Assembly: GCF_900105555.1 (NCBI RefSeq)
Contig: NZ_FNTZ01000001.1
Coordinates: 62,001-126,000, forward strand
Reading direction: 5' to 3'
DNA: 64,000 nucleotides
Source of the DNA: Pseudomonas coleopterorum
Lineage (GTDB): Bacteria > Pseudomonadota > Gammaproteobacteria > Pseudomonadales > Pseudomonadaceae
The notes below the pieces were generated by a model that saw nothing but the letters and a program-made list of their open reading frames with translations, was not told the DNA's origin and did not search any database. Of the stretch, positions 25,434 to 33,910 are shown piece by piece; position 1 is the first letter of the stretch; every line of letters starts with the position of its first letter. The translations under genes were made by a program, and so were the position numbers.

Positions 25434-26849
25434 ATGGACAACCAACGTAAAAGGGCATTGAACAGCTCAGTCAGCCTCTGCCCGATCTGGCCCACCCAGG
25501 CGTCGGAAAAGATTGGCCACATGCTGGGCGAAATCAATCACGCGAACGCCATCATCGACAAGATTACCGGAACCGCGCAAAACAGCGCGATCAAAGGTGG
25601 GTTCGCCGCAGAGACATGGCACGCCGAATCATTCAACCTAGACGCGATCCTCAAGGACAAGGAAGTCCGCGCCTTCACTGACAACTTCACCAACACCCCG
25701 TTGGCGAAGAATCACACCACCCACGATATCGTGGTCATGAAGGGCGACGAGCAACTGCTCGGAGCGCAGTTGAAATATTTCAAGAATGGCGATGCCACGC
25801 AGAAGGCATTCAGATCCACGAAAGACGGCATTCATCAGTATCAGGACAGTGATGCATTCATCGGGCCTGCAGATCAGATCGAACAGATCAAGGAAGCGGC
25901 CAAACGAGACATGCAGAGAAACCAGCAAACGCGGCCGGAAGTGGCCAATGCCGCCAAAAAGGTTCGCGAGAAGACGACGGGCAACCTCGATGTCGAGGGC
26001 GTTCAGTCAACGCCTCTGGGCAAACGGGACGCCGAGCATCTGGGCAGCGGCACCGAGGCAGGCAAGCAATTGCATGAAAAGATGCAGAACGGTTACCTGA
26101 ACAAGGCCACCATTCAACAAAGCCTTCACGCGGCAGGTTCGGCAGCTGTCATCACTACGGTGATCGCGGGCAGTATTAATACTTTCCAGTCGATCAAACA
26201 AGCCCGCGACGGCGAAATCACGGTGGAGCAAGCGATTTTCCAGATTCTCCAAAACACCGCAATCGCCGCCGGTGACAGCGCGCTGAAGGCAGGCATCGCG
26301 ACTGCGACGGTCAGCATCACAGCACGCAACTTGCCTGCCCTGTTCGCGGGCTCGGCGTTCAAGCGCACCTTCGCCAAAAATGGTGTGGCTGCTGCTGCGG
26401 TATGTGCCGTGGACGTGGTGCAGAACGTGGTGCTGTTTGCCACCGGCAAGATCACAAGCGAAGAGCTGGAAACCCGAACGGGCCACAATTTACTGCAGAC
26501 TGGTGCAGCTGTCGTCGGCAGCTCGGTGGGCGCTGCAGTGGGCACTCTCGGTGGACCGATCGGTGCGCTGGTGGGCGGCATTATCGGCGGCCTGATCACT
26601 ACGATGGCCATGAGCATCGCTATCGACAACCACATCGAGAAAAGTTTCCGGTTGACGCTAACCGCCACCGAACACGTGGTGGGTACCGCAATGATCATGC
26701 ATGACTCGCTGGAATACCTGCAGATGTCGCAGTCGTTCTATGCCGAATTTCACAAGGGCCTGTACTTGTCCGAGCGCCACTTTGCTGGCCAGGTCAAGAC
26801 CATGGCAGCCCAAAGCACACAGTTGAAGAACCTGATCGATAATCTTTAA
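25434..26849 (+). CDS. Unknown protein: PD-(D/E)XK-like N-terminus joined to glycine-zipper membrane region
   Basis: A 471-residue protein I do not recognise. Residues 50-120 show a pattern fitting a PD-(D/E)XK nuclease with a QxK variant: E60 on a helix (GGFAAETWHAESFN), D98 in THDIVVMKGD, and Q112/K114 in LLGAQLKYFK. Residues 145-230 are polar and helical. Residues 232-400 are strongly hydrophobic in blocks and end in a glycine zipper (GAAVVGSSVGAAVGTLGGP and GALVGGIIGGLI, about 357-387), as seen in pore-forming or membrane-inserting proteins. AAGGAAG precedes the ATG. It is 12 bases ahead of the propeller gene. A DNA-cutting or membrane-damaging effector is an inference. Confidence 0.6.
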   Translation: MDNQRKRALNSSVSLCPIWPTQASEKIGHMLGEINHANAIIDKITGTAQNSAIKGGFAAETWHAESFNLDAILKDKEVRAFTDNFTNTPLAKNHTTHDIVVMKGDEQLLGAQLKYFKNGDATQKAFRSTKDGIHQYQDSDAFIGPADQIEQIKEAAKRDMQRNQQTRPEVANAAKKVREKTTGNLDVEGVQSTPLGKRDAEHLGSGTEAGKQLHEKMQNGYLNKATIQQSLHAAGSAAVITTVIAGSINTFQSIKQARDGEITVEQAIFQILQNTAIAAGDSALKAGIATATVSITARNLPALFAGSAFKRTFAKNGVAAAAVCAVDVVQNVVLFATGKITSEELETRTGHNLLQTGAAVVGSSVGAAVGTLGGPIGALVGGIIGGLITTMAMSIAIDNHIEKSFRLTLTATEHVVGTAMIMHDSLEYLQMSQSFYAEFHKGLYLSERHFAGQVKTMAAQSTQLKNLIDNL

Positions 26850-26861
26850 GGCATATTTTCA

Positions 26862-29800
26862 ATGAGCGAAACGGTCGAAGCAGTACCTCAGGAAATCTTC
26901 AATCAACCGCTGAACGCCTCGGAGCAGGAAGCGCTTGAGGCACTGGTTGCTCAGCATCAGAACAACGCAGCGCTGACCCAGCAACTGGCAGTGGATGCTT
27001 CACGGCTGGTCACGTGCAGCGAGGAACGCCTGAAACAACAAGCCGAGAGCGGATTCTTCAAGCGGTTTGCCGGTGCATTCAGCGGCAAGAATCGCCAGAA
27101 GCAGTTGCAGAACCAAGTTGACGCGCTGCACATGCAGAAATTCGCATGGCACTACCTCAAGCAACTGCAGCAGCAGAACCTGATCAACGCCCAGAGTATT
27201 GCGGTGATACGCAACAACTTGGGCACAATGAACGAATACATCATCGAAACCCGTAATTTCGTCTTGGTGGCGGTCGACAAGATCAATCGCCGCCTGGTTC
27301 GGGTTGAGAACAACACCAATTTTCACCAATGGTCGCTGAACATCGAAGCGAACAAACGTCGCTACAAATCGATGCCCAAGAGGCTGCTGGTACTCAACCT
27401 GGCGTATGACTTCATACGAAGCCACCCCGGCGTCATGCTGACCACGCAAGACATCAACCACCTGATCGTCACGCTGGAAAAGCTGGACGTGGACTGTGAC
27501 GAAGAAGTCCAGCTATTAAGTTTCATCATCGACCTGATCGATCAGATCGAAACCACCAGCATCGAACGCTACCGCTCGGTCATCGAGCTATCGTTCGAAG
27601 AACACGTCGCCGATTCGTACTTCGTCCAGAAAAACATCTCGGGTTTGGCGTTCAACTCGCTGTATTACCTCTCCGACGAGTACGACCGCATCATCGACAT
27701 GATCTCGGATGGCGAAGTCTGTGACAGCGACGAGAAGCGCGAGCGAATTATTTCCAGATTCTTTGGCAAGGCGTTTTCCGGCCTCTATACCCAGTACCGG
27801 TTGCGCGACCTGATAGAGGAAATCATCGGCGGCAGCCTGCTGACTCTGGAGATTTACAAGGATCAGCACGGTCTTAACGCCTTGCCCGACGAACCTGCCG
27901 AAGATGCCCAAGCCGAGCCGGTTGCACTGGTGTCGTCGTTGCCGGAGATCCACTCCCACACCTTCTTCGACACCACTGACGATCTTGACGCCCGACACAA
28001 CTATCTGTTGCTGTTCGCTCTGTGCATCGAGAACTCGGCGTCATTGAACAGACAGGGCCGGGAGTTTCTCGAGTTGCTAGCGCACAAGGCCGGGTGCCCG
28101 CAAGCGCCAATTGAAATCGCAGTACTGGCGGACAATCCCCGCAAGGTTCAGGACTACTTGCCGATCCTGCAGGATCTGCTCAAAGGCGACGACAAGACCT
28201 ACACCTGGCTGCTCGATGCGTTTTACCTGCTGACGCTGTGCCAGAAACAGATCGAAGGTCCTCATGTGCTGCGTATCCTGAACGCGCTCAAGCCCGCACA
28301 GTTCAAGGAAAACTTCGCCCGTGGGCTGGTGATCAGTACCGAACAGGATGAAGAGCACGTGCTTGCGGCTGCCGAGAAGTTGCAGCAGCAGACCAACGGC
28401 TGGAAAAACATCGTTCGCTACCGCGAGCTGCGTTTTGAGCAGACCTTCACCGAGGCTCGCGCCAGACTGCGCACGGTCGGTCATGAGGCCGGCAGTCTCT
28501 CGTTCGATCTGGCGAAAGCGACTCTGAAAGCCTCTGATTACTCGTTCTTCATGGAAGCATGGGACGACTCGTTCCTGAGCAAGGTCAGCAGCAAAGTGGA
28601 GGGAACGGCTTACACTCTTGGCCGTGGTTCCTGCCTGTCCGCGCTGAACGAGATGCGCAAGAAAATCAGCGATTTCATCTCCGGACATTCCAGCGCGCTG
28701 AACCAAGGTAATCGTATGCTGGCGCGCTGGGGCCTGCCCACGATCTCCTTCAAGGACGAATCCGGCTATGCCGATTTCGAGCTGGACAACTCCGCAGCTA
28801 ACGCAGACTGGTACGACCAGTTCAATCACTTCGAGCGCCAGCTCGACGACACACTTAGTGCCTTTTCAAATGCCTGTGCGGACGTGGCCGAACAGCTCGC
28901 GCAATTCATGGAAGGTCGATTCGACGAGTCCGTGGTTGAGCGCAAAGCAAAGCAGCGTGCCGAGCGACTTTATCAGGAACAGCAGGAAAAGCTGGCCAAA
29001 CAGTCGGTCGTCATCGAAAAAGATGACCGGGATCATTTGTTCAGCATCGAATGGGGTCAGGTACAGCACGCTCCCTGCGACCCCGAGAAAATCCAGTACA
29101 TCAAGACCGATGGCATCACGTGGTTGATCGTCGACCATGACAACCATGTGTATCGCAGCCTGGATCGAGAGCACTGGCAGAACGTGCGTCTCAGCGCCAC
29201 CGATAACTTACCCGCAATCTCCCAGCTGTATTTTGTGGGTGGAATATGGATTGCTATAGCGGGTTACAACGATGGGTTCTATTACTCCCGCGATGCGCAG
29301 AACTGGAAACAGACCCGTTTCCCGGATGCGCAGGGCTGGGAGTTCACCCAAACTGAAGAGGTCATCCGGTTCAACGGCCTGTGGCTATGGAGATTCAAGG
29401 AGCGCAAGGAGTACTCCTACGTCGAAAAAGGGCTGATTTTCGACTCTACAAAGACCGGCATTTACGACGAGGTCGCCATCTTCTGCACCGCCGACCTCGA
29501 CGGCCCATGGCTGCGCTGGGAAGACGCACCGAGCTTCTCGGAGGGAATCGAAGTAGAAAGCATCCAGCCGCTGCCCGATGGAAGCAGCTTACTTGCATTC
29601 TGCAAGTACAACTGGGTATTCAAGTCACTGAAGAAGAAGAACAACGCGGCCTCGTTCGTCAGCTATTACGTTGTCGGTAAAGGCTGGCGAATCTGTACCT
29701 GGGCGAGCGAAGACGACAGCTACGATGCACCGCTCATCACGCGTATGGGACAGACTGTGATGTGTTTCTACTCGGATCGTGTCATGACGTCCGACAAAGG

Positions 29801-30062
29801 CTATGAGTGGAAACTTCAATCCAAAGACATTCGCATCAATGCCAGCGCTCATCTGCGAGATGTCAGTCTATTTACGACACGCTGGGGGCGAGAGGCGCTA
29901 TACGTGAGCCAGACAGGAGAAAACTTTGCGGAACTGGTACTCGAAGAAGGCGATTGGAAGCACTTCGCGGCCAACGAGCAGGGCACCTTGAGCGTCTACT
30001 CGCCGAACAAACACGAAACCTTCCTGCGAAGTGGCAACTATATCTACCAGCCGAAAGCGTAG
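26862..30062 (+). CDS. Unknown 1066-residue helical protein with C-terminal beta-propeller-like region
   Basis: Residues 1-720 are mostly helical, with coiled-coil-prone stretches such as FSGKNRQKQLQNQVDALHM near 75-95 and ERKAKQRAERLYQEQQEKLA near 690-712. Two blocks look well conserved: IRNNLGTMNEYIIETRNFVL (about 112-131) and NFHQWSLNIEANKRRYKSMP (about 153-172). From about 725 the sequence becomes repeated short beta units with DGITWLIVDHDNHVYRSLD, GGIWIAIAGYNDGFYYSRD and NGLWLWRFKE, resembling BNR/sialidase-type propeller blades, to the end. No nucleotide-binding motif or signal peptide is seen. It probably acts as sensor or scaffold for the preceding effector; this is inference. Confidence 0.6.
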   Translation: MSETVEAVPQEIFNQPLNASEQEALEALVAQHQNNAALTQQLAVDASRLVTCSEERLKQQAESGFFKRFAGAFSGKNRQKQLQNQVDALHMQKFAWHYLKQLQQQNLINAQSIAVIRNNLGTMNEYIIETRNFVLVAVDKINRRLVRVENNTNFHQWSLNIEANKRRYKSMPKRLLVLNLAYDFIRSHPGVMLTTQDINHLIVTLEKLDVDCDEEVQLLSFIIDLIDQIETTSIERYRSVIELSFEEHVADSYFVQKNISGLAFNSLYYLSDEYDRIIDMISDGEVCDSDEKRERIISRFFGKAFSGLYTQYRLRDLIEEIIGGSLLTLEIYKDQHGLNALPDEPAEDAQAEPVALVSSLPEIHSHTFFDTTDDLDARHNYLLLFALCIENSASLNRQGREFLELLAHKAGCPQAPIEIAVLADNPRKVQDYLPILQDLLKGDDKTYTWLLDAFYLLTLCQKQIEGPHVLRILNALKPAQFKENFARGLVISTEQDEEHVLAAAEKLQQQTNGWKNIVRYRELRFEQTFTEARARLRTVGHEAGSLSFDLAKATLKASDYSFFMEAWDDSFLSKVSSKVEGTAYTLGRGSCLSALNEMRKKISDFISGHSSALNQGNRMLARWGLPTISFKDESGYADFELDNSAANADWYDQFNHFERQLDDTLSAFSNACADVAEQLAQFMEGRFDESVVERKAKQRAERLYQEQQEKLAKQSVVIEKDDRDHLFSIEWGQVQHAPCDPEKIQYIKTDGITWLIVDHDNHVYRSLDREHWQNVRLSATDNLPAISQLYFVGGIWIAIAGYNDGFYYSRDAQNWKQTRFPDAQGWEFTQTEEVIRFNGLWLWRFKERKEYSYVEKGLIFDSTKTGIYDEVAIFCTADLDGPWLRWEDAPSFSEGIEVESIQPLPDGSSLLAFCKYNWVFKSLKKKNNAASFVSYYVVGKGWRICTWASEDDSYDAPLITRMGQTVMCFYSDRVMTSDKGYEWKLQSKDIRINASAHLRDVSLFTTRWGREALYVSQTGENFAELVLEEGDWKHFAANEQGTLSVYSPNKHETFLRSGNYIYQPKA

Positions 30063-30902
30063 CGCGGATCGGAGGGGGGGGGGCGTCGCCGATGCTCCCC
30101 TCTGCCGTCAATGCGCGATTTGCGCTCAATACCCCGCCATCAACTCGACGATCCAGTCGATGAACACTCGCAACTTGAAACTGATGTGACAATTGGGCGC
30201 GTAGGCCACGAACATCGGCATCACCTCCAGTTGCGAGTCCTTAAACAGCCGCACCAGCTCGCCCTTTGCCACCGACGTGTTGACCATGTACGTCGGTAGC
30301 TAGAGCACGCCCATAATGCCCTACGCCAAACAGATCACGTAGCACCTGTAGCCCGGCATAACTCAGTTGCCGTCCATACCTAAAGTTCCGTCCATCCCGT
30401 CTGCCTACCAATACCATGATCAAACTCCTAACCTTTGAAACCTTCTCCACGTCATCCCGCCAAGAATGTTGAGTGTTATCAGGGATCGAGGCCCCTGCGA
30501 CCTGTGAGGGTTGTCCAATAACGCGGGACTTGCGGCTCCTTACGACCGGGAGCATGGGCACTCATGATCTGGCCTTCTGAGCACCGTTACCAGTGGGCGG
30601 GTGGAGGCTGCGCTGGCTGACGAAACCAGCGCCGCGAGATCCTGAGTCGGGTGAAGGCAGCGGTGCGATGACCGGGGTATGGCTGGCTGTCAGCTGGGTG
30701 TAGTCCAACCCGTGGTCTGCAGCACCATGATCTGCATCGCTGTTGCTGGTGACTTCTGTAGTCGTCAGGCCGATTGTCATGAATATAACTGCGGCAAAGC
30801 CCCGCGAGAGATCTCTATCAGCTGGGATCGACCAGCTCAACCGGTGGTAGCCAAGCGACTTATAGGCCACCTATCGATCCGCGCCCTTCAGACGCGGCAT
30901 AA
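30063..30902. other. Degenerate stretch after the WYL operon
   Basis: 840 bases with a run of seven G at 30075-30082, a decayed LysR gene (30126-30430), and an open frame of 102 codons (30562-30870, minus strand, GTG start) with low-complexity composition and no recognisable domain, which I do not call as a gene. No other structure is seen. Confidence 0.5.
30126..30430 (-). pseudogene. Decayed LysR-type regulator fragment
   Basis: The minus strand encodes the end of a LysR effector domain: LPTYMVNTSVAKGELVRLF, then VAYAPNCHISFKLRVFIDWIV and a final ELMAGY before a stop. An in-frame TAG interrupts it just before LPTYMV, and the upstream part (YAGLQVLRDL, GVGHYG) lies in another frame. The helix-turn-helix is missing. 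It is a truncated and frameshifted remnant. Confidence 0.65.
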
Positions 30903-31349
30903 CTAGTGAGATGCCCGAGCTTGCTGTGATAGGAACTGATAGTCAGCGAAAAGCTCCAGCTGTCCCGCTTCTTCATAAGAAAGGTAGAAATTCTTGTCGA
31001 AAATTTTCCGATGGATTACGTCATATCTAGCATGCCACTCCCCAAGGGAGGTGATCAGTACACATGGGAGACGTACATCGTATTGGTCAGCGGTGATGTC
31101 AACATTCAGTCCGTCGATGCTCAACCAAACATGTCGGCTCTGGCGATCACCCACTAATTCCCCAGTCACCAATTCGACCTGAATATCCGGGTGCTCCTCG
31201 ACAAGAAACCAAGCTAGCAGGAGGCTGGCATATTCACAGCAGGCTGTGGGGAAGCTCGTAAGTAGCTCGAAGGCGAAGTCGTCACGGGGTCGCTTTCGGA
31301 AGGCGTCGGAGAATGCAAAAGCGGATTGGCTGATTGTGGAGTGCTTCAT
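30903..31349 (-). CDS. Hypothetical protein with papain/transglutaminase-like triad
   Basis: A 148-residue cytoplasmic protein without an assigned name. FPTACCEYASLLLAWFLVEE carries a candidate nucleophile Cys at a helix start, and SRHVWLSIDGLNVDITADQYD supplies His and Asp in the order and spacing (Cys-His-Asp) of small papain/transglutaminase-fold proteins. The HVW-x-DG-x-x-D-ITADQ pattern recurs in bacterial hypothetical proteins as I recall. The start at ATG 31349 has only a weak ribosome site. It lies between the WYL cassette and tRNA-Thr, probably as island cargo. Confidence 0.6.
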   Translation of the reverse strand: MKHSTISQSAFAFSDAFRKRPRDDFAFELLTSFPTACCEYASLLLAWFLVEEHPDIQVELVTGELVGDRQSRHVWLSIDGLNVDITADQYDVRLPCVLITSLGEWHARYDVIHRKIFDKNFYLSYEEAGQLELFADYQFLSQQARASH

Positions 31350-31604
31350 GCCAAGAGATCGAGTCTACGGATGGTTTGGATGCTCAGTATGGGTTATAGC
31401 CCTCACGGATCATAAGCTGGCAGCTATTGATGTTGATTCCGTTGCAGCCGGGTGCCACAGCGAGTGGCGATATGGATATTTAGATCTGCGGGGTTCAATA
31501 GCTTCGAGCCTACGAACAGCGAGTGAATGAGGCGGGAGGATGCGGCGACTAAACCGACGCCTTCGCGGCCACTGGCCGCTCCTGCAGGGGGTGCGCGTGG
31601 GCCA
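31350..31604. other. Non-coding segment with REP-like tail
   Basis: The stretch between the papain-like gene and the right repeat. Its end (about 31560-31600, CCTTCGCGGCCACTGGCCGC) resembles a Pseudomonas REP palindrome. No gene is seen. Confidence 0.4.
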
Positions 31605-31667
31605 GACACCCACAAAAACCACAAACAAAAAAGGCCCACCTTGCGGTGAGCCTTTCTCGTCAAACTA

Positions 31668-31679
<12 letters not shown>
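31605..31679 (-). repeat. Right direct repeat overlapping the tRNA-Thr 3' end (att-like)
   Basis: 75 bases nearly identical to 23147-23219, spanning the last 12 bases of tRNA-Thr, the spacer and its terminator. This is the copy attached to the intact tRNA. The distance between copies is about 8.4 kb and encloses the zinc-ribbon, WYL, nuclease/pore and propeller genes. Confidence 0.75.
31625..31655 (-). terminator. Rho-independent terminator of tRNA-Thr
   Basis: On the minus strand: AAAGGCTCACC, loop GCAA, GGTGGGCCTTTTTTG. This is a GC-rich stem with a six-T run, 13 bases after the tRNA CCA end. Confidence 0.85.
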
Positions 31680-31743
<64 letters not shown>

Positions 31744-31757
31744 AAGTGAGGGCGCTG

Positions 31758-31787
31758 ATTATAGCCATTCGATCGCCCGAGTAAACC
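31758..31787 (-). promoter_or_regulatory. Promoter of tRNA-Thr
   Basis: On the minus strand, a consensus -10 TATAAT (31758-31763) lies with TTTACT 16 bases upstream as a -35, starting transcription just before the tRNA. Confidence 0.7.
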
Positions 31788-32011
31788 CCCCTGCGGCATA
31801 ATTTCTTCGTCTTTAGCTCTTAACCCGTCAGTGCTTATGCACATTCGGCGTGCCAACCTGGTCGACCGTTCGCCGATTAGGTCGTTTTGATGACATCGTT
31901 CGCAAGCTACTGTTTTCGCTGGCGAATCGGACATGACCGAAAAATGACCAGTCTGCATTCCAGCGTTCTGGCGCAGCACCGATGCGTCGCGTCACACTTC
32001 TACCCACAGAG

Positions 32012-32020
32012 TTATCCACA
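32012..32020 (+). other. Single perfect DnaA-box sequence
   Basis: TTATCCACA matches the consensus DnaA box exactly, in the gap between tRNA-Thr and the methyltransferase gene. Only one box is present, so it is not an origin; it could be a titration or regulatory site or chance. Confidence 0.35.
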
Positions 32021-32033
32021 GGTTGCGCAGGCT

Positions 32034-33236
32034 TCAGGTGTGTTCGGCGATGATCATCAGATTGCGGGGCGTCAGGGTTTCCGGGCAGAAGGTGCCGACC
32101 TGTGGGGTGTACTGGCGTTCTTGCAAGTACAGGGCGCGGTCGAGCACCAGCCACAGCTCCAGCGGCTTGCGGAACAGGCCGCGCAGTAGCTCGAGGTTGC
32201 GGACTTGGGCAAGTCGTTGCCAGCCGCGCGCTTCGAGGTCGTCGAAGTCCACACCATGCGCTATGGGTACGCTCTGCAGTGTGGCCAGGTCGCGGCAGTA
32301 GTCGGCGAAGGGTTTGTCCAGCCAGGCGGCGGGCAGGGAGGGGCAGGGCAGGTAGTGGTCAGTGCCGCGTTGCTCGCGCTGCAGCAGGTCGAAGGCGAGT
32401 CGGCGGGCCATGGACTGGTCGCGCTGGCGGCGCACGCGGGCGCCGGCGGTGACGGTGGCTTCCAGGGGCAGGCCGAGGTCTTCGAGGGTGAGGGAGAGGG
32501 CGGAGGGCTCGCTGCACAATTGGCGGTAGGCGCCGTGGGTGCGGTTGTAGCAGCAGGGTGCGAAGGCCAGGTGCTGGCAGCCTGCTTGGGTGGCGCGCTG
32601 CATGAGCTGGACGTGCAGCTCGCCGCAGGCGTGGAGGGCGACGGGGGTGGTGGAGGCTGGCAGGCGCAGGTCGTCGGCCATGACGTCTTGCAGCTGGTGG
32701 TGGGCGGGCAAGGCGTGATGGCTGCTGAGTTGGGCGCCGCTGGCGACCAGTGCGGGGTCGTATTCCAGGCAGGTGAGGTGCTGGCCATCGCGCAGCAGGC
32801 GGCGGCCGAGGTGGCCTTTGCCGGCGCACCAGTCCAGCCAGTGGCTGGTGGAATCGGCGAAGGACAGGGCAGCGGCGAAGGCTTCGATCTGCTGCCATTT
32901 GCGGCCGGGCACGTCGACGTTGAGTCGGGGGCGGGCAGCGGGCACGTCAGTGGTCGGCAGCGGGCCTACTGCGCTTAGCGCATGCGCTTGTTGGGCCAAC
33001 GCAGGAAAAGGCGCGGGGGCGTCCAGGTCGAGCAGCGAGTTATGCACAGCCTCGGCTTCGGCCAGGGTGCGGGCGCGCAGCCAGCTGGCAAGCTCGGGAT
33101 ACTTGGCTTCCCAAGGTAAGGTCAGTTGGATGAAGGGCTTGGGCCGCCACAGATCGACATGCGCGGCCAAAAAGGCGTCCAGTGCGTGAAAGCGCTCACG
33201 CAGCTGGTCGCCTTGCAGGGTCAGCGGCCCTGGCAC
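32034..33236 (-). CDS. Putative SAM-dependent methyltransferase (GSTCD-like)
   Basis: About 400 residues. A substrate-side N-terminal part precedes a Rossmann domain with HWLDWCAGKGHLGRRLL as SAM motif I, CLEYDPALV after it, and HACGELHVQLMQ, then FAPCCYNRTHGAYR as the NPPY-like catalytic loop, as in the GSTCD/RNA-type methyltransferase group. The open frame runs far upstream antisense to the permeases; I place the start at GTG 33236, overlapping the end of the permease gene by 16 bases, because conserved sequence (LRERFHALDAFLAAHVDLW) begins soon after. It appears to be the last gene of the ABC operon. The substrate is unknown. Confidence 0.75.
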   Translation of the reverse strand: MPGPLTLQGDQLRERFHALDAFLAAHVDLWRPKPFIQLTLPWEAKYPELASWLRARTLAEAEAVHNSLLDLDAPAPFPALAQQAHALSAVGPLPTTDVPAARPRLNVDVPGRKWQQIEAFAAALSFADSTSHWLDWCAGKGHLGRRLLRDGQHLTCLEYDPALVASGAQLSSHHALPAHHQLQDVMADDLRLPASTTPVALHACGELHVQLMQRATQAGCQHLAFAPCCYNRTHGAYRQLCSEPSALSLTLEDLGLPLEATVTAGARVRRQRDQSMARRLAFDLLQREQRGTDHYLPCPSLPAAWLDKPFADYCRDLATLQSVPIAHGVDFDDLEARGWQRLAQVRNLELLRGLFRKPLELWLVLDRALYLQERQYTPQVGTFCPETLTPRNLMIIAEHT

Positions 33237-33910
33237 GCGTCCACGCGCAGCCAGCGCTCGAGCAGTTTGAAGGCCTGCACCAGCACGAACGACATGGCCA
33301 GGTAGAACATGCCGGCGGCGAAGAAGATTTCCACCGGCAGGTAGGTGCGGGCAATGATCGTGCGGGCCATGCCGGTGAGTTCCAGCAGGGTGACCGTGCT
33401 GGCCAGCGAGCTGGCCTTGAGCATCAGGATCACTTCGTTGCTGTAGGCCGGCAGGCCGATGCGGGCGGCACGTGGCAGCATGATGTGCACCAGCGCCTTG
33501 CTGCGAGACATGCCGAGGGCGCGGGCGGCTTCGATCTCGCCCTTGGGAATGGCTTGCAGGGCGCCGCGCAGGATTTCTGCGATGTAGGCGGCGGTGTGCA
33601 GGGTCATGGTCCCGGCGGCGCACCAGAACGGGCTGCGCAGGTAGGGCCACAGGCTGCTCTCGCGCACGGCGTCGAACTGCGCCAGCCCGTAGTACACCAG
33701 GAACAGCTGCACCAGCAGCGGCGTACCGCGAAAGAAGAAGATGTAGGCGTAGGGCAGGCCGCTGATGTACCACTTCTTCGAGGTGCGGGCGATGCCCAGC
33801 GGGATGGCCAGAATAAGTCCGGCCAGCACCGCGATGGCGACCAGTTCCAGGGTCAGGGTGGCGCCTTGCATGAGGCGCGGCAGCCACTTGATGATCACTT
33901 CCCAGTTCAT
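33221..33910 (-). CDS. Basic amino-acid ABC transporter permease (HisM-like)
   Basis: A 229-residue inner-membrane permease. It has an EAA loop (EAARALGMSRSKALVHIMLPRA) and about five membrane segments. LVYYGLAQFDAVRESSLWPY in the second loop region is characteristic of the HisM/AotM branch for arginine, ornithine, lysine or histidine uptake. It overlaps the HisQ-like gene by four bases (ATGA) and pairs with it as a heterodimer. The methyltransferase gene overlaps its end. Confidence 0.92.
   Translation of the reverse strand: MNWEVIIKWLPRLMQGATLTLELVAIAVLAGLILAIPLGIARTSKKWYISGLPYAYIFFFRGTPLLVQLFLVYYGLAQFDAVRESSLWPYLRSPFWCAAGTMTLHTAAYIAEILRGALQAIPKGEIEAARALGMSRSKALVHIMLPRAARIGLPAYSNEVILMLKASSLASTVTLLELTGMARTIIARTYLPVEIFFAAGMFYLAMSFVLVQAFKLLERWLRVDACQGR

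Noticed and set aside
30562..30870. 102-codon frame in the degenerate stretch before the papain-like gene
   Set aside because: GTG start, no convincing ribosome site, low-complexity tail, no recognisable domain.
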